This document shows positions 43,875-55,118 of a stretch of DNA of 64,000 nt, piece after piece. Position numbers and translations under genes: made by a program. This stretch comes from Xanthomonas arboricola pv. populi. GTDB taxonomy: Bacteria; Pseudomonadota; Gammaproteobacteria; Xanthomonadales; Xanthomonadaceae. The notes beneath the pieces were generated by a model. The model was not told the origin of the DNA. It saw only the letters and a program-made list of their open reading frames with translations, and made no database searches. Where the stretch lies: assembly GCF_002939945.1 (NCBI RefSeq), contig NZ_MDEB01000001.1:558001-622000 (forward strand), read 5' to 3'. Positions within the stretch are counted from its first letter, which is position 1. Every line of letters starts with the position of its first letter.

Positions 43875-45755
43875 TCAGCGCGGCTTGTACAACTCGCTCA
43901 GGCGATCCGGCTTGCCGGGGATACGCTCCAGATGCGGATACAGCAGGCCACCGTGGTAATCGATGCGCACGGTGTCGTAGCGGTCCAGGCGCTTGACCAG
44001 CAGTTCGATCGGCGCAGCGGTGCCCTTGGCCGCCTTGATCGCATCCTTGATCACCTCACTGCTGAAGGCGCGGCCGTTGACCGCCACGATGGTGTTGCCG
44101 GCGATCAGGCCGGCATTGAAGGCCGGGCCGTCCCACAGCACATCGCTGATATCGCCAGACGCTTTCAGGGACACGCCAAGCGAATAGGTCAGGCTGGCGT
44201 CCTTGTCGTCGCTCTCTTCGGCCTTGGTGGCCAGATTCGGCTCCTCGTTGTAGACCAGCTTCCAGCCGTTGGCCTCGATACCACCGTTCAAGGAACCATG
44301 CCCGTCCATGCGGCTGCGCAACAGGCTCGCCCAGTCGTAGGCGGCCACGCCATTGAGCGTGGCGACGATGTCGTCGAAGGTGTACGGATTGACGTCCCAA
44401 TCGCCGTTCTTCATGCCGAAGAAGGCCTTGCCGAAGTCGTCGATGGAGCGCTTGTTGTTGGTCAGCGCGCGCAGCTTGCTGTCCACTTCCAGCCACATCA
44501 TCTGGCCGCCGGAGTAATAGTCTTCGGCCATTTGATAGTTACGGTAGGCCTTGGGCCGGCGCATCGACATGGTCGGGTCGTTGGTGGTGTCCTGCACGGT
44601 GCGCCATGCCATACCGGGGCGACCACGCTCGTAGTTCGCCGCCACGCCGGCCAGCATCTCGCGCGCCTGTTCCTGCGTCCACAGGCCCGAACGCGCAGCC
44701 ATCACTTCGCCCCAGAACTGGGTCTGCCCTTCGTACAGCCACAGCAGGCTGTCGCCCATCGGCACGTTGAAATTGGGCGTAGCCAGGTCGGCGCCACGGC
44801 GGTACTTGCCGTTCCAGGAATGGTTGAACTCATGCGCGAGCAGGTCGCGCCCGGTCCAGCTCTTGTCCCACTCGGTGAAGTAGGTCGGCACGCCGCTGTT
44901 TTCGCTGGAGCGATGGTGCTCCAGGCCGATGCCGCCCAACTTCTTGGTCAGCGCCAGCAGGAACTCGTAATGGTCGAAATGCCGCGCACCGTAGAGCTTG
45001 TCCATCTGCTGCACCAGCGACGCGTGCGCCTTGATCTGCTCGGGCTTGGCGTCCAGCGACTTGGCTTCGTCGGCGAATACGTTGAGGTAGACCGGCTGCT
45101 TGCCGGCGCTCAGCTCCACGCGCTTGTAGTACTTGCCGGCGAACATCGGCGAGTCGACCAGGTCGTCGAAATCGATCGGCTTGAAGGTCACGGTGTCGCC
45201 GACGCGGCGGTCGGTTTCCAGTGCCGTGGCATAGCTCCAGCCGGCTGGCAAGGTGACGCTGGCCTGGGCCTTGATGTTGCGTGCGAAGACGCCGGCCGGA
45301 TACAGCGCCGTGGTGTTCCACTGCAGGTTGAGCATCTCCGGGGTCATCATCACCCGGCCCTGGTTGGGGGCCTGCGGCGACAGGAACTTGAACTCGGCCA
45401 CCAGCTCGGTGGCGCCCTGCGGCACGTCCACGGTGAAGGCGTACACATCGAGCTGGTCGCGCTTCCACGGCACCACCTTGCCATCGACCTTGATCACCAG
45501 ACCGGCGAGCTTGTCGATCGGCCCGGTCGGCGAGTGATTGCCGGGAATCCACTGCGGATACAGCAGCGTCATCGGGCCCGACCGTGCCGGCATCGTGGTT
45601 TTGACCTTGAAGATGCGGTGGGCCAGATCGGTGGCATCGACGTCGATCTTCAAGGTGCCGTCGAACGGCACGTCTTGCGGCGCGGCGGTTTGTGCGGCCG
45701 CAGGCAACGACAGTGCCGCCAGCAACGACACGGACAATAAGGTGGGGATCTTCAT
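43875..45755 (-). CDS. M61 family glycyl aminopeptidase with PDZ domain
   Basis: A secreted or periplasmic zinc aminopeptidase of family M61. The 626-residue precursor has a signal peptide (about 1-21, MKIPTLLSVSLLAALSLPAAA), an N-terminal beta domain, and the zinc site His308-Glu309-Phe-Asn-His312 in LLAHEFNHSWNGKYRRG. A C-terminal PDZ domain spans about 510-600 (GPAFNAGLIAGNTIVAVNGRAF). The ATG at 45753-45755 gives the signal peptide. It lies downstream of cyoD but is separated from it by a strong terminator. Confidence 0.93.
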   Translation of the reverse strand: MKIPTLLSVSLLAALSLPAAAQTAAPQDVPFDGTLKIDVDATDLAHRIFKVKTTMPARSGPMTLLYPQWIPGNHSPTGPIDKLAGLVIKVDGKVVPWKRDQLDVYAFTVDVPQGATELVAEFKFLSPQAPNQGRVMMTPEMLNLQWNTTALYPAGVFARNIKAQASVTLPAGWSYATALETDRRVGDTVTFKPIDFDDLVDSPMFAGKYYKRVELSAGKQPVYLNVFADEAKSLDAKPEQIKAHASLVQQMDKLYGARHFDHYEFLLALTKKLGGIGLEHHRSSENSGVPTYFTEWDKSWTGRDLLAHEFNHSWNGKYRRGADLATPNFNVPMGDSLLWLYEGQTQFWGEVMAARSGLWTQEQAREMLAGVAANYERGRPGMAWRTVQDTTNDPTMSMRRPKAYRNYQMAEDYYSGGQMMWLEVDSKLRALTNNKRSIDDFGKAFFGMKNGDWDVNPYTFDDIVATLNGVAAYDWASLLRSRMDGHGSLNGGIEANGWKLVYNEEPNLATKAEESDDKDASLTYSLGVSLKASGDISDVLWDGPAFNAGLIAGNTIVAVNGRAFSSEVIKDAIKAAKGTAAPIELLVKRLDRYDTVRIDYHGGLLYPHLERIPGKPDRLSELYKPR

Positions 45756-45856
45756 CGCAACTCCGCAGGGACCTGAAACAGGCAAGCCCACGATGCTAAG
45801 CGCCTGCCCACGCTTCCCCGTATGCCATAGGTCATGCTGCGCACCGATTCACACAC

Positions 45857-45889
45857 AAAAAAAGCCGCCAGTGACCCGGCGGCTTTTTC
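45857..45889 (-). terminator. Terminator of the cyoABCD operon
   Basis: GCCGCC and GGCGGC form a stem flanked by A-runs on one side and T-runs on the other. On the minus strand it ends in seven T residues, 34 bases after the cyoD stop. Confidence 0.85.
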
Positions 45890-45922
45890 ATCCAGCAAGC
45901 ATGGATCCGGCATTGCGCCGTC

Positions 45923-46258
45923 TCAATGCATCATGTTGACGTTCATGTTGTGCAGCACCCACAGCGAACCGACGATCACGATGCCGATGATCAGCAGCGA
46001 GAACAGGCCCACCTGCACGTTGGAACGCTGCTCGGGCGAGCGGTCCATGTGCAGGAAGTACACCATGTGCACCAGCATCTGCACCGCGGCCATCAGCGAG
46101 ATCACGATGACGGTGACGCCCTTGGAGAACGCCCCGCTCATCACCATCGCAAACGGGATGACGGTGAGGATCACGGCCATGACAAAGCCGATCAAGTAGG
46201 ACTTCAGGCCGCCGGCATGTGCGTCGGCAGCGGTTTCATGCGCGTGGTGATTGGCCAT
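45923..46258 (-). CDS. cyoD: Cytochrome bo3 ubiquinol oxidase subunit IV
   Basis: The small membrane subunit of the cytochrome bo3 quinol oxidase, thought to aid assembly. The 111-residue protein has a His-rich N-terminus and three transmembrane helices, with LKSYLIGFVMAVILTVIPF, VQMLVHMVYFLHMD and the final VGSLWVLHNMNVNMMH. The start ATG shares its A with the TAA stop of cyoC. It is the last gene of the operon; no cyoE (haem O synthase) follows. Confidence 0.95.
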   Translation of the reverse strand: MANHHAHETAADAHAGGLKSYLIGFVMAVILTVIPFAMVMSGAFSKGVTVIVISLMAAVQMLVHMVYFLHMDRSPEQRSNVQVGLFSLLIIGIVIVGSLWVLHNMNVNMMH

Positions 46259-46887
46259 TACAGCGCTCCCAGCAGGTAGACGACGGTGAACACACCGATC
46301 CAGATGATGTCCAGGAAATGCCAGAACAGGCTCAGGCAGGCCAGACGCGTGCTGTTGCGCGGGGTCAGGCCGTTCTTGGAGATCTGGATCACCAGCACTG
46401 CCATCCACAACAGGCCGGAGGCCACGTGCAGACCGTGCGTGCCCACCAGGGTGAAGAAGGCCGACAGGAACGCGCTGCGCCCCGGGCCCGCCCCTTCGTG
46501 GATCAGGTGGTTGAACTCCCAGACTTCCATGCACAGAAAGCCGATACCCAGCAGTGCGGTGACGCCCAACCAGGCGTACAGCCCGGTCATGCTGCGCTTG
46601 TGCGCGGAGATCATCGCAACGCCGAAGCTGAGGCTGCTGAACAACAGCAGGAAGGTTTCCACCAGCACGAACTTCAGGTCGAACAGCTCCTTGGCGGTCG
46701 GTCCGTCCACCGTGGCGCCCGAAAGCACCGCATAGGTGGCGAACAGACCGGCGAACAGCAGGCAGTCGCTCATCAGGTAGACCCAGAACCCGAAGACGGT
46801 GTTGCCACCGGCGTCGTGATGTTCGTGGTCGTCGTGGCCGCCCGCGTGGGCGGCGTGGTCAAGCGCGGTCGAGGAAGACATGGTCAT
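46258..46887 (-). CDS. cyoC: Cytochrome bo3 ubiquinol oxidase subunit III
   Basis: Subunit III of the haem-copper quinol oxidase. The 209-residue protein has a His/Asp-rich N-terminal segment (residues about 10-27) and five transmembrane helices. Family signatures include [24 protein letters not shown] near 30-53, a MTGLYAWLG segment and [16 protein letters not shown] near 145. The start overlaps the cyoB stop by four bases. Confidence 0.96.
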   Translation of the reverse strand: MTMSSSTALDHAAHAGGHDDHEHHDAGGNTVFGFWVYLMSDCLLFAGLFATYAVLSGATVDGPTAKELFDLKFVLVETFLLLFSSLSFGVAMISAHKRSMTGLYAWLGVTALLGIGFLCMEVWEFNHLIHEGAGPGRSAFLSAFFTLVGTHGLHVASGLLWMAVLVIQISKNGLTPRNSTRLACLSLFWHFLDIIWIGVFTVVYLLGAL

Positions 46888-48884
46888 ACCACCTTCGCGG
46901 CCTGCGCCGCATGTTGCTGTTCGAGCAGGGCAAAGCGCGCGTTTTCGATGCGCTCCACTTCGTCGGCCGGCACCCAGTAATCGATGTCGTCATCGAAGGT
47001 GCGCGCAATGAAGCTGCCGATCATGCCGACCAGGCCGATGATGGCCAGCCACCAGATGTGCCAGATCAGACCGAAGCCCATCAGCACGCTGAAGGCACCG
47101 ATATACACGCCCGCGCCGGTGTTGCGCGGCATGTGGATCGCCTCGTACTTGGACGGACGCACCCAGCCCTTGCCGTTCTGCTTGTCGGCCCAGAACTGAT
47201 CGCGGTCGTCGATGTGCGGCAGCACGGCGAAGTTATAGAACGGCGGCGGCGAGGAGGTGGCCCACTCCAGCGTACGGCCATCCCACGGATCGCCCGTGTA
47301 ATCCATGTGCTCCTTGCGCTTCCACACGCTGTAGCCAATCTGCACCAGGTTCAGGAAGATACCCAGGCCGATGATCGCAGCACCCACCGCAGCGACATAC
47401 AGCCACGGCGCCCACTCGGGGTGATTGTAGGTGTTCATGCGACGGGTCATGCCCATGAAGCCGAGCACGTACAGCGGCATGAAGGCCACGAAGAAGCCGA
47501 TGATCCAGCACCAGAACGAGGCCTTGCCGATCTTCTCGTTGAGCTTGAAGCCGAACGCCTTCGGGAACCAGTAGGTCAGGCCGGCCAGGTAACCGAACAC
47601 CACGCCGCCGATGATCACGTTATGGAAGTGCGCGATCAGGAACAGGCTGTTGTGGAGCACGAAGTCCACGGCCGGAATCGCCAGCATCACGCCGGTCATG
47701 CCGCCGATGGTGAAGGTGATGATGAAGCCGATCGTCCACAGCACCGGCGCGGTCATGTGCACACGACCGCGGAACATGGTGAACAGCCAGTTGAAGATCT
47801 TCACGCCGGTCGGGATCGAGATGATCATCGTCGTGATGCCGAAGAAGGCATTGACGTTGGCACCCGAGCCCATGGTGAAGAAGTGGTGCAGCCACACCAC
47901 GAACGACAGCACGCCGATGCAGGAGGTGGCGTAGACCATCGAGGTGTAGCCGAACAACCGCTTGCGGCTATAGGTGGCAATCAACTCGGAAAAGATGCCG
48001 AACGCCGGCAGGATCAGGATATAGACTTCCGGGTGACCCCAGATCCAGATCAGGTTGACGTACATCATGGCGTTGCCGCCACCGTCATTGGTGAAGAAGT
48101 GCGTGCCCAGATAACGGTCGGCACCGAGCAGCGCCAGGGCCACGGTCAGGACCGGGAATGCGGCGATGATCAGGATGTTGGTGATCAGCGCGGTCCAGGT
48201 GAAGATCGGCATGCGCATCAGGGTCATGCCCGGCGCGCGCATCCGCATGATCGTCACGAAGAAGTTGATGCCGGTCAGCAACGTGCCCAGGCCTGAGACC
48301 TGCAACGCCCAGATGTAGTAGTCGACGCCGACCCCCGGACTGTATTCCAGCCCCGACAACGGCGGATAGGCCAGCCAGCCGGTCTGCGCGAATTCACCGA
48401 CACCCAGGGAGATGTTGATCAGCGCCGCACCGGCCACGAACAGCCAGAAGCTCAGCGAGTTCAGGAACGGGAACGCCACGTCGCGTGCGCCGATCTGCAG
48501 CGGCACGATCAGATTCAACAGGCCGGTCATGAACGGCATGGCCATGAAGAAGATCATGATCACGCCGTGCGCGGTGAAGATCTGGTCGTAGTGATGCGGC
48601 GGAAACACACCTTCGCCGCCATTGCCCACCATCGCCTGCTGGGTGCGCATCATCGCCGCATCGGCGAAGCCGCGCAGCAACATGACCAGCGCCACGATGA
48701 TGTACATCACACCGATGCGCTTGTGATCCACCGAGGTGAACCACTCGTTCCACAGGTAGCCCCACAGCTTGTACTTGGTGATGGCGCCCGCGATGAGCAG
48801 GCCGAGCAGGCCGGCACCGCCGAGTGCGACCATGATGATCGGCTCGTGGTACGGAACCGCCTCGATCGTAAGTTTGCCTAGCAT
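46884..48884 (-). CDS. cyoB: Cytochrome bo3 ubiquinol oxidase subunit I
   Basis: The catalytic subunit, which binds haem b, haem o3 and CuB, reduces O2 to water and pumps protons. The 666-residue protein has the haem-copper signatures: [27 protein letters not shown] with the CuB histidine and cross-linked tyrosine, [11 protein letters not shown] and [13 protein letters not shown]. The ATG at 48882-48884 overlaps the cyoA stop (TGATG); the open frame extends seven codons further into cyoA. It has about fifteen membrane helices, as in E. coli CyoB. Confidence 0.97.
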   Translation of the reverse strand: MLGKLTIEAVPYHEPIIMVALGGAGLLGLLIAGAITKYKLWGYLWNEWFTSVDHKRIGVMYIIVALVMLLRGFADAAMMRTQQAMVGNGGEGVFPPHHYDQIFTAHGVIMIFFMAMPFMTGLLNLIVPLQIGARDVAFPFLNSLSFWLFVAGAALINISLGVGEFAQTGWLAYPPLSGLEYSPGVGVDYYIWALQVSGLGTLLTGINFFVTIMRMRAPGMTLMRMPIFTWTALITNILIIAAFPVLTVALALLGADRYLGTHFFTNDGGGNAMMYVNLIWIWGHPEVYILILPAFGIFSELIATYSRKRLFGYTSMVYATSCIGVLSFVVWLHHFFTMGSGANVNAFFGITTMIISIPTGVKIFNWLFTMFRGRVHMTAPVLWTIGFIITFTIGGMTGVMLAIPAVDFVLHNSLFLIAHFHNVIIGGVVFGYLAGLTYWFPKAFGFKLNEKIGKASFWCWIIGFFVAFMPLYVLGFMGMTRRMNTYNHPEWAPWLYVAAVGAAIIGLGIFLNLVQIGYSVWKRKEHMDYTGDPWDGRTLEWATSSPPPFYNFAVLPHIDDRDQFWADKQNGKGWVRPSKYEAIHMPRNTGAGVYIGAFSVLMGFGLIWHIWWLAIIGLVGMIGSFIARTFDDDIDYWVPADEVERIENARFALLEQQHAAQAAKVV

Positions 48885-49867
48885 CACTTGTCTCCAGAAG
48901 TGCACATGGCAACCGGCTCTGCAGCCGCTGCCTGATGGTCGCCATGGCCTTTGTTATGGCCCGGACCATTCATGTATTTGTCGACGAGCGAGCGGAACAT
49001 GCCGTCCTGCACCGACGAGTAATAGGTGACCGGATACTGTTCCTTGTCGTTGCGATTGGCGGCCAGCACCTGGTACTCGGCGGCATTCAACGCGGTCGGC
49101 GATGCCTTGACCTTGGCCACCCACGCATCGAAGCCGGCCTGGTCGGTCGCGTGCGCCTTGAAGCTCATCTTCGAGAAACCGTGACCGCTGTAGTTGGTCG
49201 ACAGGCCGAAGTATTCGCCCGGTTCGTTGGCCACCAGATGCAGCTTGGTTTCCATGCCGGCCATCGCGTAGATCATCGTGCCCAGGTGCGGGATGAAGAA
49301 CGAATTCATCACCGTGTCGGAGGTGATCTTGAAGTTCAGCGGCGTATGCACCGGGAAGGCGATCTCGTTGACCGTGGCGATGTTCTGATCCGGATAGATG
49401 AACATCCACTTCCAGTCCAGCGACACCGCTTCGATGGTGATCGGCTTGACGTCCGAATCCAGCGGCCGGTACGGGTCCAGCGCGTGCGAGGAGCGCCAGG
49501 TCAGCACCGCCAGCACCAGGATGATCACGCACGGGATCGACCACACCACCACCTCGATGGCGGTGGAATGCGACCAGTCCGGCTCGTAGCGCGCCTTCGT
49601 GTTGGACGCGCGATATTTCCACGCGAACGCAATCGTCATCACGATCACCGGGATGACCACGATCAGCATCAGCACGACCGAGGTGATCAGCAGCTGCTTC
49701 TCGTCGTGGCCGATCTGGCCTTTCGGATTGAGGATGGCCGAGTTGCAGCCTGCCAACAGCAGGAACGGCAGCATCAGGCCTGGACGAAGTACACGCCCGA
49801 GATGTTTCAACGGAATCATCGGTCGATCCAAGTGCGAAGGAACGCCAGCCTCGTTCGTCGTATTCAT
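48884..49867 (-). CDS. cyoA: Cytochrome bo3 ubiquinol oxidase subunit II
   Basis: The quinol-binding-side subunit II, a lipoprotein. From the ATG at 49865-49867 the protein has 327 residues; a lipobox LLLAGC lies at about residues 37-42. An alternative start at 49819 would give a shorter signal peptide but has a weaker ribosome site. Two membrane helices are followed by the cupredoxin domain ([39 protein letters not shown]), which lacks the CuA cysteines, as expected for a quinol oxidase. The C-terminus is His/Gly-rich. It is the first gene of cyoABCD. Confidence 0.96.
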   Translation of the reverse strand: MNTTNEAGVPSHLDRPMIPLKHLGRVLRPGLMLPFLLLAGCNSAILNPKGQIGHDEKQLLITSVVLMLIVVIPVIVMTIAFAWKYRASNTKARYEPDWSHSTAIEVVVWSIPCVIILVLAVLTWRSSHALDPYRPLDSDVKPITIEAVSLDWKWMFIYPDQNIATVNEIAFPVHTPLNFKITSDTVMNSFFIPHLGTMIYAMAGMETKLHLVANEPGEYFGLSTNYSGHGFSKMSFKAHATDQAGFDAWVAKVKASPTALNAAEYQVLAANRNDKEQYPVTYYSSVQDGMFRSLVDKYMNGPGHNKGHGDHQAAAAEPVAMCTSGDK

Positions 49868-50180
49868 GTGGACTCGTCCTGATGGCGCGCTTCCTGAAGG
49901 AAGGCGGCCACGCAGACCGAAGACACGAGGTAGCTCCCCGATTTTAGACTTTGCTGCACCTGCACGAAACCCATCGGCAATGATCTGTCGCAATTAATGC
50001 GCGCAAAACTGTGCGACATGTTGTCGCAGTGCTGCGCAGGGCGGAAAAGATGCGGCTGTGACCATCGGTTGCGCTGTGCGTGATGTGCGGCGCATATGGT
50101 CGCGCCTGCCCCCCGAGTGGTGCGCGCATCGGCCCCAAACGCAGCTGGGCCGACCAATGGTCGACCCAGTGTTGAAGCGA
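49868..50180. promoter_or_regulatory. Promoter region of the cyo operon
   Basis: A 313-base gap between cyoA and tRNA-Thr. A perfect dyad CTTCCT-GA-AGGAAG at 49890-49903 lies 23-36 bases before the cyoA start and could be an operator or leader hairpin. AT-rich stretches at about 49940-50020 are the likeliest promoter location. Confidence 0.5.
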
Positions 50181-50256
50181 TGGTGCCGGAAATAGGAATC
50201 GAACCTACGACCTACGCATTACGAATGCGCCGCTCTACCAACTGAGCTATTCCGGC
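50181..50256 (-). tRNA. tRNA-Thr (anticodon CGT)
   Basis: A 76-base minus-strand cloverleaf. The acceptor stem GCCGGAA pairs with TTCCGGC, the D arm contains AGCTCAGTTGGTAGAGC, the anticodon loop TTCGTAA has CGT in the middle, the T arm contains GGTTCGATTCC, and the 3' CCA is encoded. CGT reads the ACG threonine codon. Confidence 0.95.
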
Positions 50257-50423
50257 GAGCCGCCAATTGTAGGAGCGGAGCCGGTACCCGGTCAATCGCC
50301 ACTAAGCGACGGAGCGGGCATTCCGGCCTCGGGTCTTGCGGTGCGGTCGGCGAATGGCGGTCAACCTGCAACTGCGAAACGCCCAGACGCGACGCTGACT
50401 CACTCAGCCCGCAGCACCCGCTT

Positions 50424-51374
50424 TCAGCTGACCAGGCGCAACCGTAATTCCTTGGGCAGCGCGAACACCATCGATTCCGGCTCGCCTTCCAGCTCGGACA
50501 CACTGTTGGCGCCCAGCTCGCGCAACCGCGCCAGTACGCCATCGACCAGCACCTGCGGTGCGGAGGCGCCGGCGGTCAGGCCGATGTGCTGCTTGCCGAC
50601 GATCCAGGCCGGGTCGATCTCGCTGGCGTTGTCGATCAGGTAGGACTCCACCCCGTCGCGCCGGGCCAGCTCGCTGAGGCGATTGGAATTGGAGCTGTTG
50701 GGCGAACCGACCACCAGCACCAGATCGCACTGGCGCGCAAGATCGCGCACCGCGTCCTGGCGGTTCTGGGTGGCGTAGCAGATGTCGTCGTGGCGTGGCC
50801 CCTGCATCGCCGGGTAGCGCGCACGCAGGGCCTCGATGATGCCCATGGTGTCGTCCACCGACAGCGTGGTCTGGGTGGTGTAGGCAAGATTCTCCGGCTG
50901 GCGGATCTGCAACGTGGCGACCTGCTCGATGTCCTCGACCAGATAGATCGTGCCCGGGCCGCGCTCGCGGCTCCACTGCCCCATCGTGCCTTCCACTTCC
51001 GGATGCCCCGCGTGGCCGATCAGCACCACGTCGCGGCCCGCCCGGCAATGCCGCGCCACTTCGAAATGCACCTTGGTCACCAGCGGACAGGTCGCGTCGA
51101 ATACCTTGAGTCCGCGGCGCTCGGCCTCCTGCCGCACCGCCTGCGAGACGCCGTGTGCGCTGAAGATCACCGTGGCGTTGTCGGGCACCTCGTCCAGCTC
51201 TTCGACGAAGACCGCGCCGCGCTGCTTGAGATCGTCGACCACGAAACGGTTGTGCACCACTTCATGGCGCACATAGATCGGCGCGCCCAGCGTTTCGATC
51301 GCACGCTTGACGATCTCGATCGCACGGTCGACACCGGCACAGAAACCACGGGGATTGGCGAGCAGGACATCCAT
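50424..51374 (-). CDS. ispH: 4-hydroxy-3-methylbut-2-enyl diphosphate reductase
   Basis: IspH (LytB) is the last enzyme of the MEP isoprenoid pathway; a [4Fe-4S] enzyme producing IPP and DMAPP. The 316-residue protein begins [19 protein letters not shown]. Its cluster cysteines are Cys12 in GFCAG, the one in DATCPLVTK near 95, and [10 protein letters not shown] near 195. The [17 protein letters not shown] and [11 protein letters not shown] substrate motifs are present. The ATG at 51372-51374 matches the family start; an ATG three codons earlier is possible. It follows lspA, as in many proteobacteria. Confidence 0.97.
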   Translation of the reverse strand: MDVLLANPRGFCAGVDRAIEIVKRAIETLGAPIYVRHEVVHNRFVVDDLKQRGAVFVEELDEVPDNATVIFSAHGVSQAVRQEAERRGLKVFDATCPLVTKVHFEVARHCRAGRDVVLIGHAGHPEVEGTMGQWSRERGPGTIYLVEDIEQVATLQIRQPENLAYTTQTTLSVDDTMGIIEALRARYPAMQGPRHDDICYATQNRQDAVRDLARQCDLVLVVGSPNSSNSNRLSELARRDGVESYLIDNASEIDPAWIVGKQHIGLTAGASAPQVLVDGVLARLRELGANSVSELEGEPESMVFALPKELRLRLVS

Positions 51375-51451
51375 TGCGGGCATTCTACGGGAATGGGGAA
51401 TGGAGGATGGGACCGGGCGGCGCCGGTGCACCGCGACTTCAGCGTCGATTC

Positions 51452-51964
51452 CTACTTCCGGATCCCCGACTCCCGCTTGCCGGACGTGTCGAACAGACCG
51501 AATACCGCGATCCCGATGGCGCCGCCCACGATCGCCGAGTCGGCGATGTTGAACGCAGGCCAGGTGTGGCTGCCGATGTACCACTGGATGAAATCGACCA
51601 CGTGGCCGTGCATCAGGCGGTCGATCACGTTACCGATCGCCCCGCCGATCACCAGCGCGTACGGCAGCGCGCTGCGCCATGTGCTGCGCGCAGTGCGCGA
51701 CAGCCAGAACGCCAGCAGCCCGCTGATGCCCACCGCCAGCGCGGTGAAGAACCACAGCTGCCAGCCACCGGCATCGCTCAGGAAGCTGAAGGCCGCTCCG
51801 GTGTTGTAGGTGCGATACCAGTTCCAGAAGCCGTCGATTACCGGCACCGGGGTGTATTCGGGCAGGCTGGACAGCACCCAGGCCTTGCTCCACTGGTCCA
51901 GCCCGACCACGAGTGCCGACAGCAGCAACCAGATCAGGGCGGAGGGTTTGGGGCGTTGACTCAT
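51452..51964 (-). CDS. lspA: Lipoprotein signal peptidase (signal peptidase II)
   Basis: LspA cleaves signal peptides of prolipoproteins in the inner membrane. The 170-residue protein has four membrane helices. Conserved segments are [11 protein letters not shown] near 24, [10 protein letters not shown] near 58, [14 protein letters not shown] near 115 with one catalytic aspartate, and FNIADSAI near 140 with the other. The ATG at 51962-51964 is preceded by a Lys/Arg-containing cytosolic start. It lies between ileS and ispH in the usual order, but 316 bases separate it from ileS. Confidence 0.96.
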   Translation of the reverse strand: MSQRPKPSALIWLLLSALVVGLDQWSKAWVLSSLPEYTPVPVIDGFWNWYRTYNTGAAFSFLSDAGGWQLWFFTALAVGISGLLAFWLSRTARSTWRSALPYALVIGGAIGNVIDRLMHGHVVDFIQWYIGSHTWPAFNIADSAIVGGAIGIAVFGLFDTSGKRESGIRK

Positions 51965-52280
51965 GTCGGAAGGTCGCAGTTGGTGGTGACTTCTCCGACG
52001 CCGGAGAAGATGCCTGGATGGCGATAAGCGAGGGCGGTGGCAGATGAAGCTGACGAAAGCTGGATGACAGACAGGCAAGGATGGGATGGCCGCAGCCAGT
52101 CTCCCGCCCCGCTTTGCCGCATGCGCCATGCTTCAGCAAGCGGGTGCGTGCGGCGCCGCGGCAATCACCATCCGGCACCAGCGCCTGCGGATGATGTCGC
52201 GGCAGAGACGCGCGCCAGCCCGTATGGGGTCTCGATCACGCGTGGCAGGATCGGCCCGCCACGCGCATCGTGCAAGTCCA
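51965..52280. other. Intergenic region between ileS and lspA
   Basis: A 316-base gap where many relatives have ileS and lspA nearly touching. I see no gene, terminator or repeat in it. It may carry a separate promoter for lspA. Confidence 0.4.
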
Positions 52281-55112
52281 TCAGAACCAGCGACGATCCT
52301 CGCCGGGACCTTCGATATTGCTGACGCAGCGGCTGCACAGTTCCGGGTGACGCGGATCGCTGCCCACGCTGGCCTGGTGGTGCCAGCAGCGCACGCACTT
52401 GGCCTTGCTGGTCGGCTGCGCGCTGACGAAGATGTCGTCGGTACTGGCCGCAGTGACGGTGACATCGCCACTGATGAACAGGAAACGCAGCTCCTCGGCC
52501 AGCGGCTGCCAACGCGCGGCGGTCTGCGCATCGGCAGCCACGGTGATCTCCGCTTCCAGCGCCGCGCCGATCGCCCCGTTGGCACGCATCGGCTCCAGCA
52601 CCTTGGCCACCTGCTCGCGCAAGGCCAGCAGGTTGTCGACATCGGCACTGCTCAGTGCGGCATCGGCCGGCAACGGCGCCAGGCCGTCGTACCAGGTGGC
52701 GAACAGCACGTTGTCGGTGTGCTTGCCCGGCAGATAGCCCCACAGCTCTTCGGCGGTGAAGCTCAGCACCGGCGCGATCCAGCGCACGAACGCCTCGGCC
52801 ACGTGATACATCGCGCTTTGCGCCGACCGGCGACTGCGTGCATCCTCGGCCATCGTGTACAGGCGGTCCTTGGTCACGTCCAGATACAGCGAGCCCAGAT
52901 CCACGCTGCAGAAATTCAGCAGCGCCTGCACGATCTCGGCGAAGTCGTAGCGCGCATACGCGGCGACGATCCTTTCCTGCAGCTCGTGCGCGCGATGCAC
53001 GATCCAGCGGTCCAGCAGCACCATGTCGTCCAGCGCCACCAGATGCTGCAGCGGATCGAAGCCATGCAGATTGCCGAGCAGAAAGCGCGCGGTATTGCGC
53101 AGGCGGCGATACGCATCGGCGTTGCGCTTGAGGATCTCCTGCGACAGCGACATCTCGTTGCTGTAATCGGCCGATGCGATCCACAGGCGCAGGATGTCCG
53201 CGCCCAGGGTCTTCATGATGTCCTGCGGCTCGATGCCGTTGCCCAGCGACTTGGACATCTTGCGGCCGTGCTCGTCCACGGTGAAGCCGTGGGTGAGGCA
53301 CTGCTTGTACGGCGCCGCCTTGTCCATCGCCACGCCGGTCAGCAGCGAGGACTGGAACCAGCCACGATGCTGGTCGGAGCCTTCCAGGTACAGGTCGGCC
53401 GGCTTGGGCAGGCCGCGGTCCACCAGCACCGCTTCATGGGTCACGCCGGAGTCGAACCACACATCCAGGATGTCGGTGATCTTGTCGTAATCGGCGGCCT
53501 CATCGCCCAGCAATTCGGCCGCATCCAGCGTGTACCACACGTCCACCCCGCCCAGCTCCACCCGGTCGGCGACCTGGCGCAGCAATTCGGTGCTGCGCGG
53601 ATGCGGCTCGCCGGTTTCGCGATGCACGAACAAGGCGATCGGCACGCCCCAGGTGCGCTGGCGCGAGATGGTCCAGTCCGGACGTCCGTCGACCATGCCG
53701 GCGATACGCGCCTGGCCCCAGGACGGATACCAGTGCACGTTTTCGATGGCCTTGAGCGCATCGGCGCGCAGGTTGGCCTGCTCCATCGAGATGAACCACT
53801 GCGGCGTGGCGCGGAACGCGATCGGCGTCTTGTGCCGCCAGCAATGCGGATAGCTGTGCTCCATCTTGCTGGCCGCCAGCAACACGCCGGTATCGCGCAG
53901 CGCCTCGATGATGATGTCGTTGGCCTTCCAGATGTGCAGCCCGGCCAGCACGGTCTCGCCCAGCGGCGGCGTCGACGGCAGGTACACGCCACGCCCGTCC
54001 ACCGGGTTGATCTGCGCAGCGCCGTAACGCTCGAGCAGACCGTATTGCTTGGAGACCTGGTAGTCCTCCTGGCCATGACCCGGTGCGGTGTGCACCGCGC
54101 CTGTACCGTCCTCGGCCGACACATGGTCGCCCAGCAGCAGCGGGATCTCGCGCTCGGCATAGAACGGGTGGTTCAGCAGCATCTGTTCCAGCGCCGCACC
54201 CTTGGCATGCCCGTGCACCACCACCGTGTCCACGCCATAGCGCGCCAGCGCCTTGCCGGCAAGGGCTTCGGCGATCACCAGCCAGCGCGGCTGGCCGCGA
54301 TCGGCCGGGCCTTCGACCAGCACGTAGTCCAGTTCCGCGCCCAGGCTCACCGCCAGCGACGCCGGCAGCGTCCACGGTGTGGTGGTCCAGATCGGCACCG
54401 CCACGCCCACGCCCGCCGGCAGGCCCGCGCCGAATGCGGCAGCGACAGCCGCCGGATCGCGCGCCGGATAGGCGATATCCACCGTCGGCGACACCTTGTC
54501 GGCGTATTCGATCTCGGCCTCGGCCAGCGCCGAGCCGCAATCGAAGCACCAATGCACCGGCTTGACGCCACGGGTCAGATGGCCGTTGTCGACTACCTTG
54601 GCCAGCGCGCGGATCTCGTTGGCTTCGAAGCGGAAATCCAGTGTCTTGTACGGGTTGTCCCAATCGCCGATCACGCCCAGGCGCTTGAAATCGCGCCGCT
54701 GCAGGTCGATCTGCTCGGTGGCGTATTCACGGCACTTCTGGCGGAACTGCGCCGCGTCCAGCTTTACGCCGACCTTGCCGTACTTTTTCTCGATCGCGAT
54801 CTCGATCGGCAGGCCGTGGCAATCCCAGCCCGGGATGTAGGGCGCATCGAAGCCAGCCAGGTACTTCGACTTGACGATGATGTCCTTGAGGATCTTGTTG
54901 ACCGCGTGGCCCAGATGGATCTGGCCGTTGGCATACGGCGGGCCGTCGTGCAGCACGAACAGCGGGCGCCCGGCCGCATTGGCGCGCAGTTGCGCGTACA
55001 GCCCCTCGCGTTCCCAGCGGTCCAGCATCGCCGGCTCGCGCTTGGGCAGGTCGCCGCGCATCGGGAATTCCGTCGCGGGCAGATGGAGAGTGGCTTTGTA
55101 GTCTTGGGTCAC
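52281..55112 (-). CDS. ileS: Isoleucine-tRNA ligase
   Basis: Charges tRNA-Ile with isoleucine and edits valine. The 943-residue class I synthetase has the HLGH signature at 66-69 ([15 protein letters not shown]), an editing CP1 domain in the middle ([15 protein letters not shown]), and the KMSKS motif in [14 protein letters not shown] near 600. The C-terminal zinc-binding module has CVRCWHH and CSRCVSN near the end. It is followed by lspA and ispH and lies six bases after ribF on the minus strand. Confidence 0.98.
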   Translation of the reverse strand: MTQDYKATLHLPATEFPMRGDLPKREPAMLDRWEREGLYAQLRANAAGRPLFVLHDGPPYANGQIHLGHAVNKILKDIIVKSKYLAGFDAPYIPGWDCHGLPIEIAIEKKYGKVGVKLDAAQFRQKCREYATEQIDLQRRDFKRLGVIGDWDNPYKTLDFRFEANEIRALAKVVDNGHLTRGVKPVHWCFDCGSALAEAEIEYADKVSPTVDIAYPARDPAAVAAAFGAGLPAGVGVAVPIWTTTPWTLPASLAVSLGAELDYVLVEGPADRGQPRWLVIAEALAGKALARYGVDTVVVHGHAKGAALEQMLLNHPFYAEREIPLLLGDHVSAEDGTGAVHTAPGHGQEDYQVSKQYGLLERYGAAQINPVDGRGVYLPSTPPLGETVLAGLHIWKANDIIIEALRDTGVLLAASKMEHSYPHCWRHKTPIAFRATPQWFISMEQANLRADALKAIENVHWYPSWGQARIAGMVDGRPDWTISRQRTWGVPIALFVHRETGEPHPRSTELLRQVADRVELGGVDVWYTLDAAELLGDEAADYDKITDILDVWFDSGVTHEAVLVDRGLPKPADLYLEGSDQHRGWFQSSLLTGVAMDKAAPYKQCLTHGFTVDEHGRKMSKSLGNGIEPQDIMKTLGADILRLWIASADYSNEMSLSQEILKRNADAYRRLRNTARFLLGNLHGFDPLQHLVALDDMVLLDRWIVHRAHELQERIVAAYARYDFAEIVQALLNFCSVDLGSLYLDVTKDRLYTMAEDARSRRSAQSAMYHVAEAFVRWIAPVLSFTAEELWGYLPGKHTDNVLFATWYDGLAPLPADAALSSADVDNLLALREQVAKVLEPMRANGAIGAALEAEITVAADAQTAARWQPLAEELRFLFISGDVTVTAASTDDIFVSAQPTSKAKCVRCWHHQASVGSDPRHPELCSRCVSNIEGPGEDRRWF

Positions 55113-55118
55113 AGGTCT

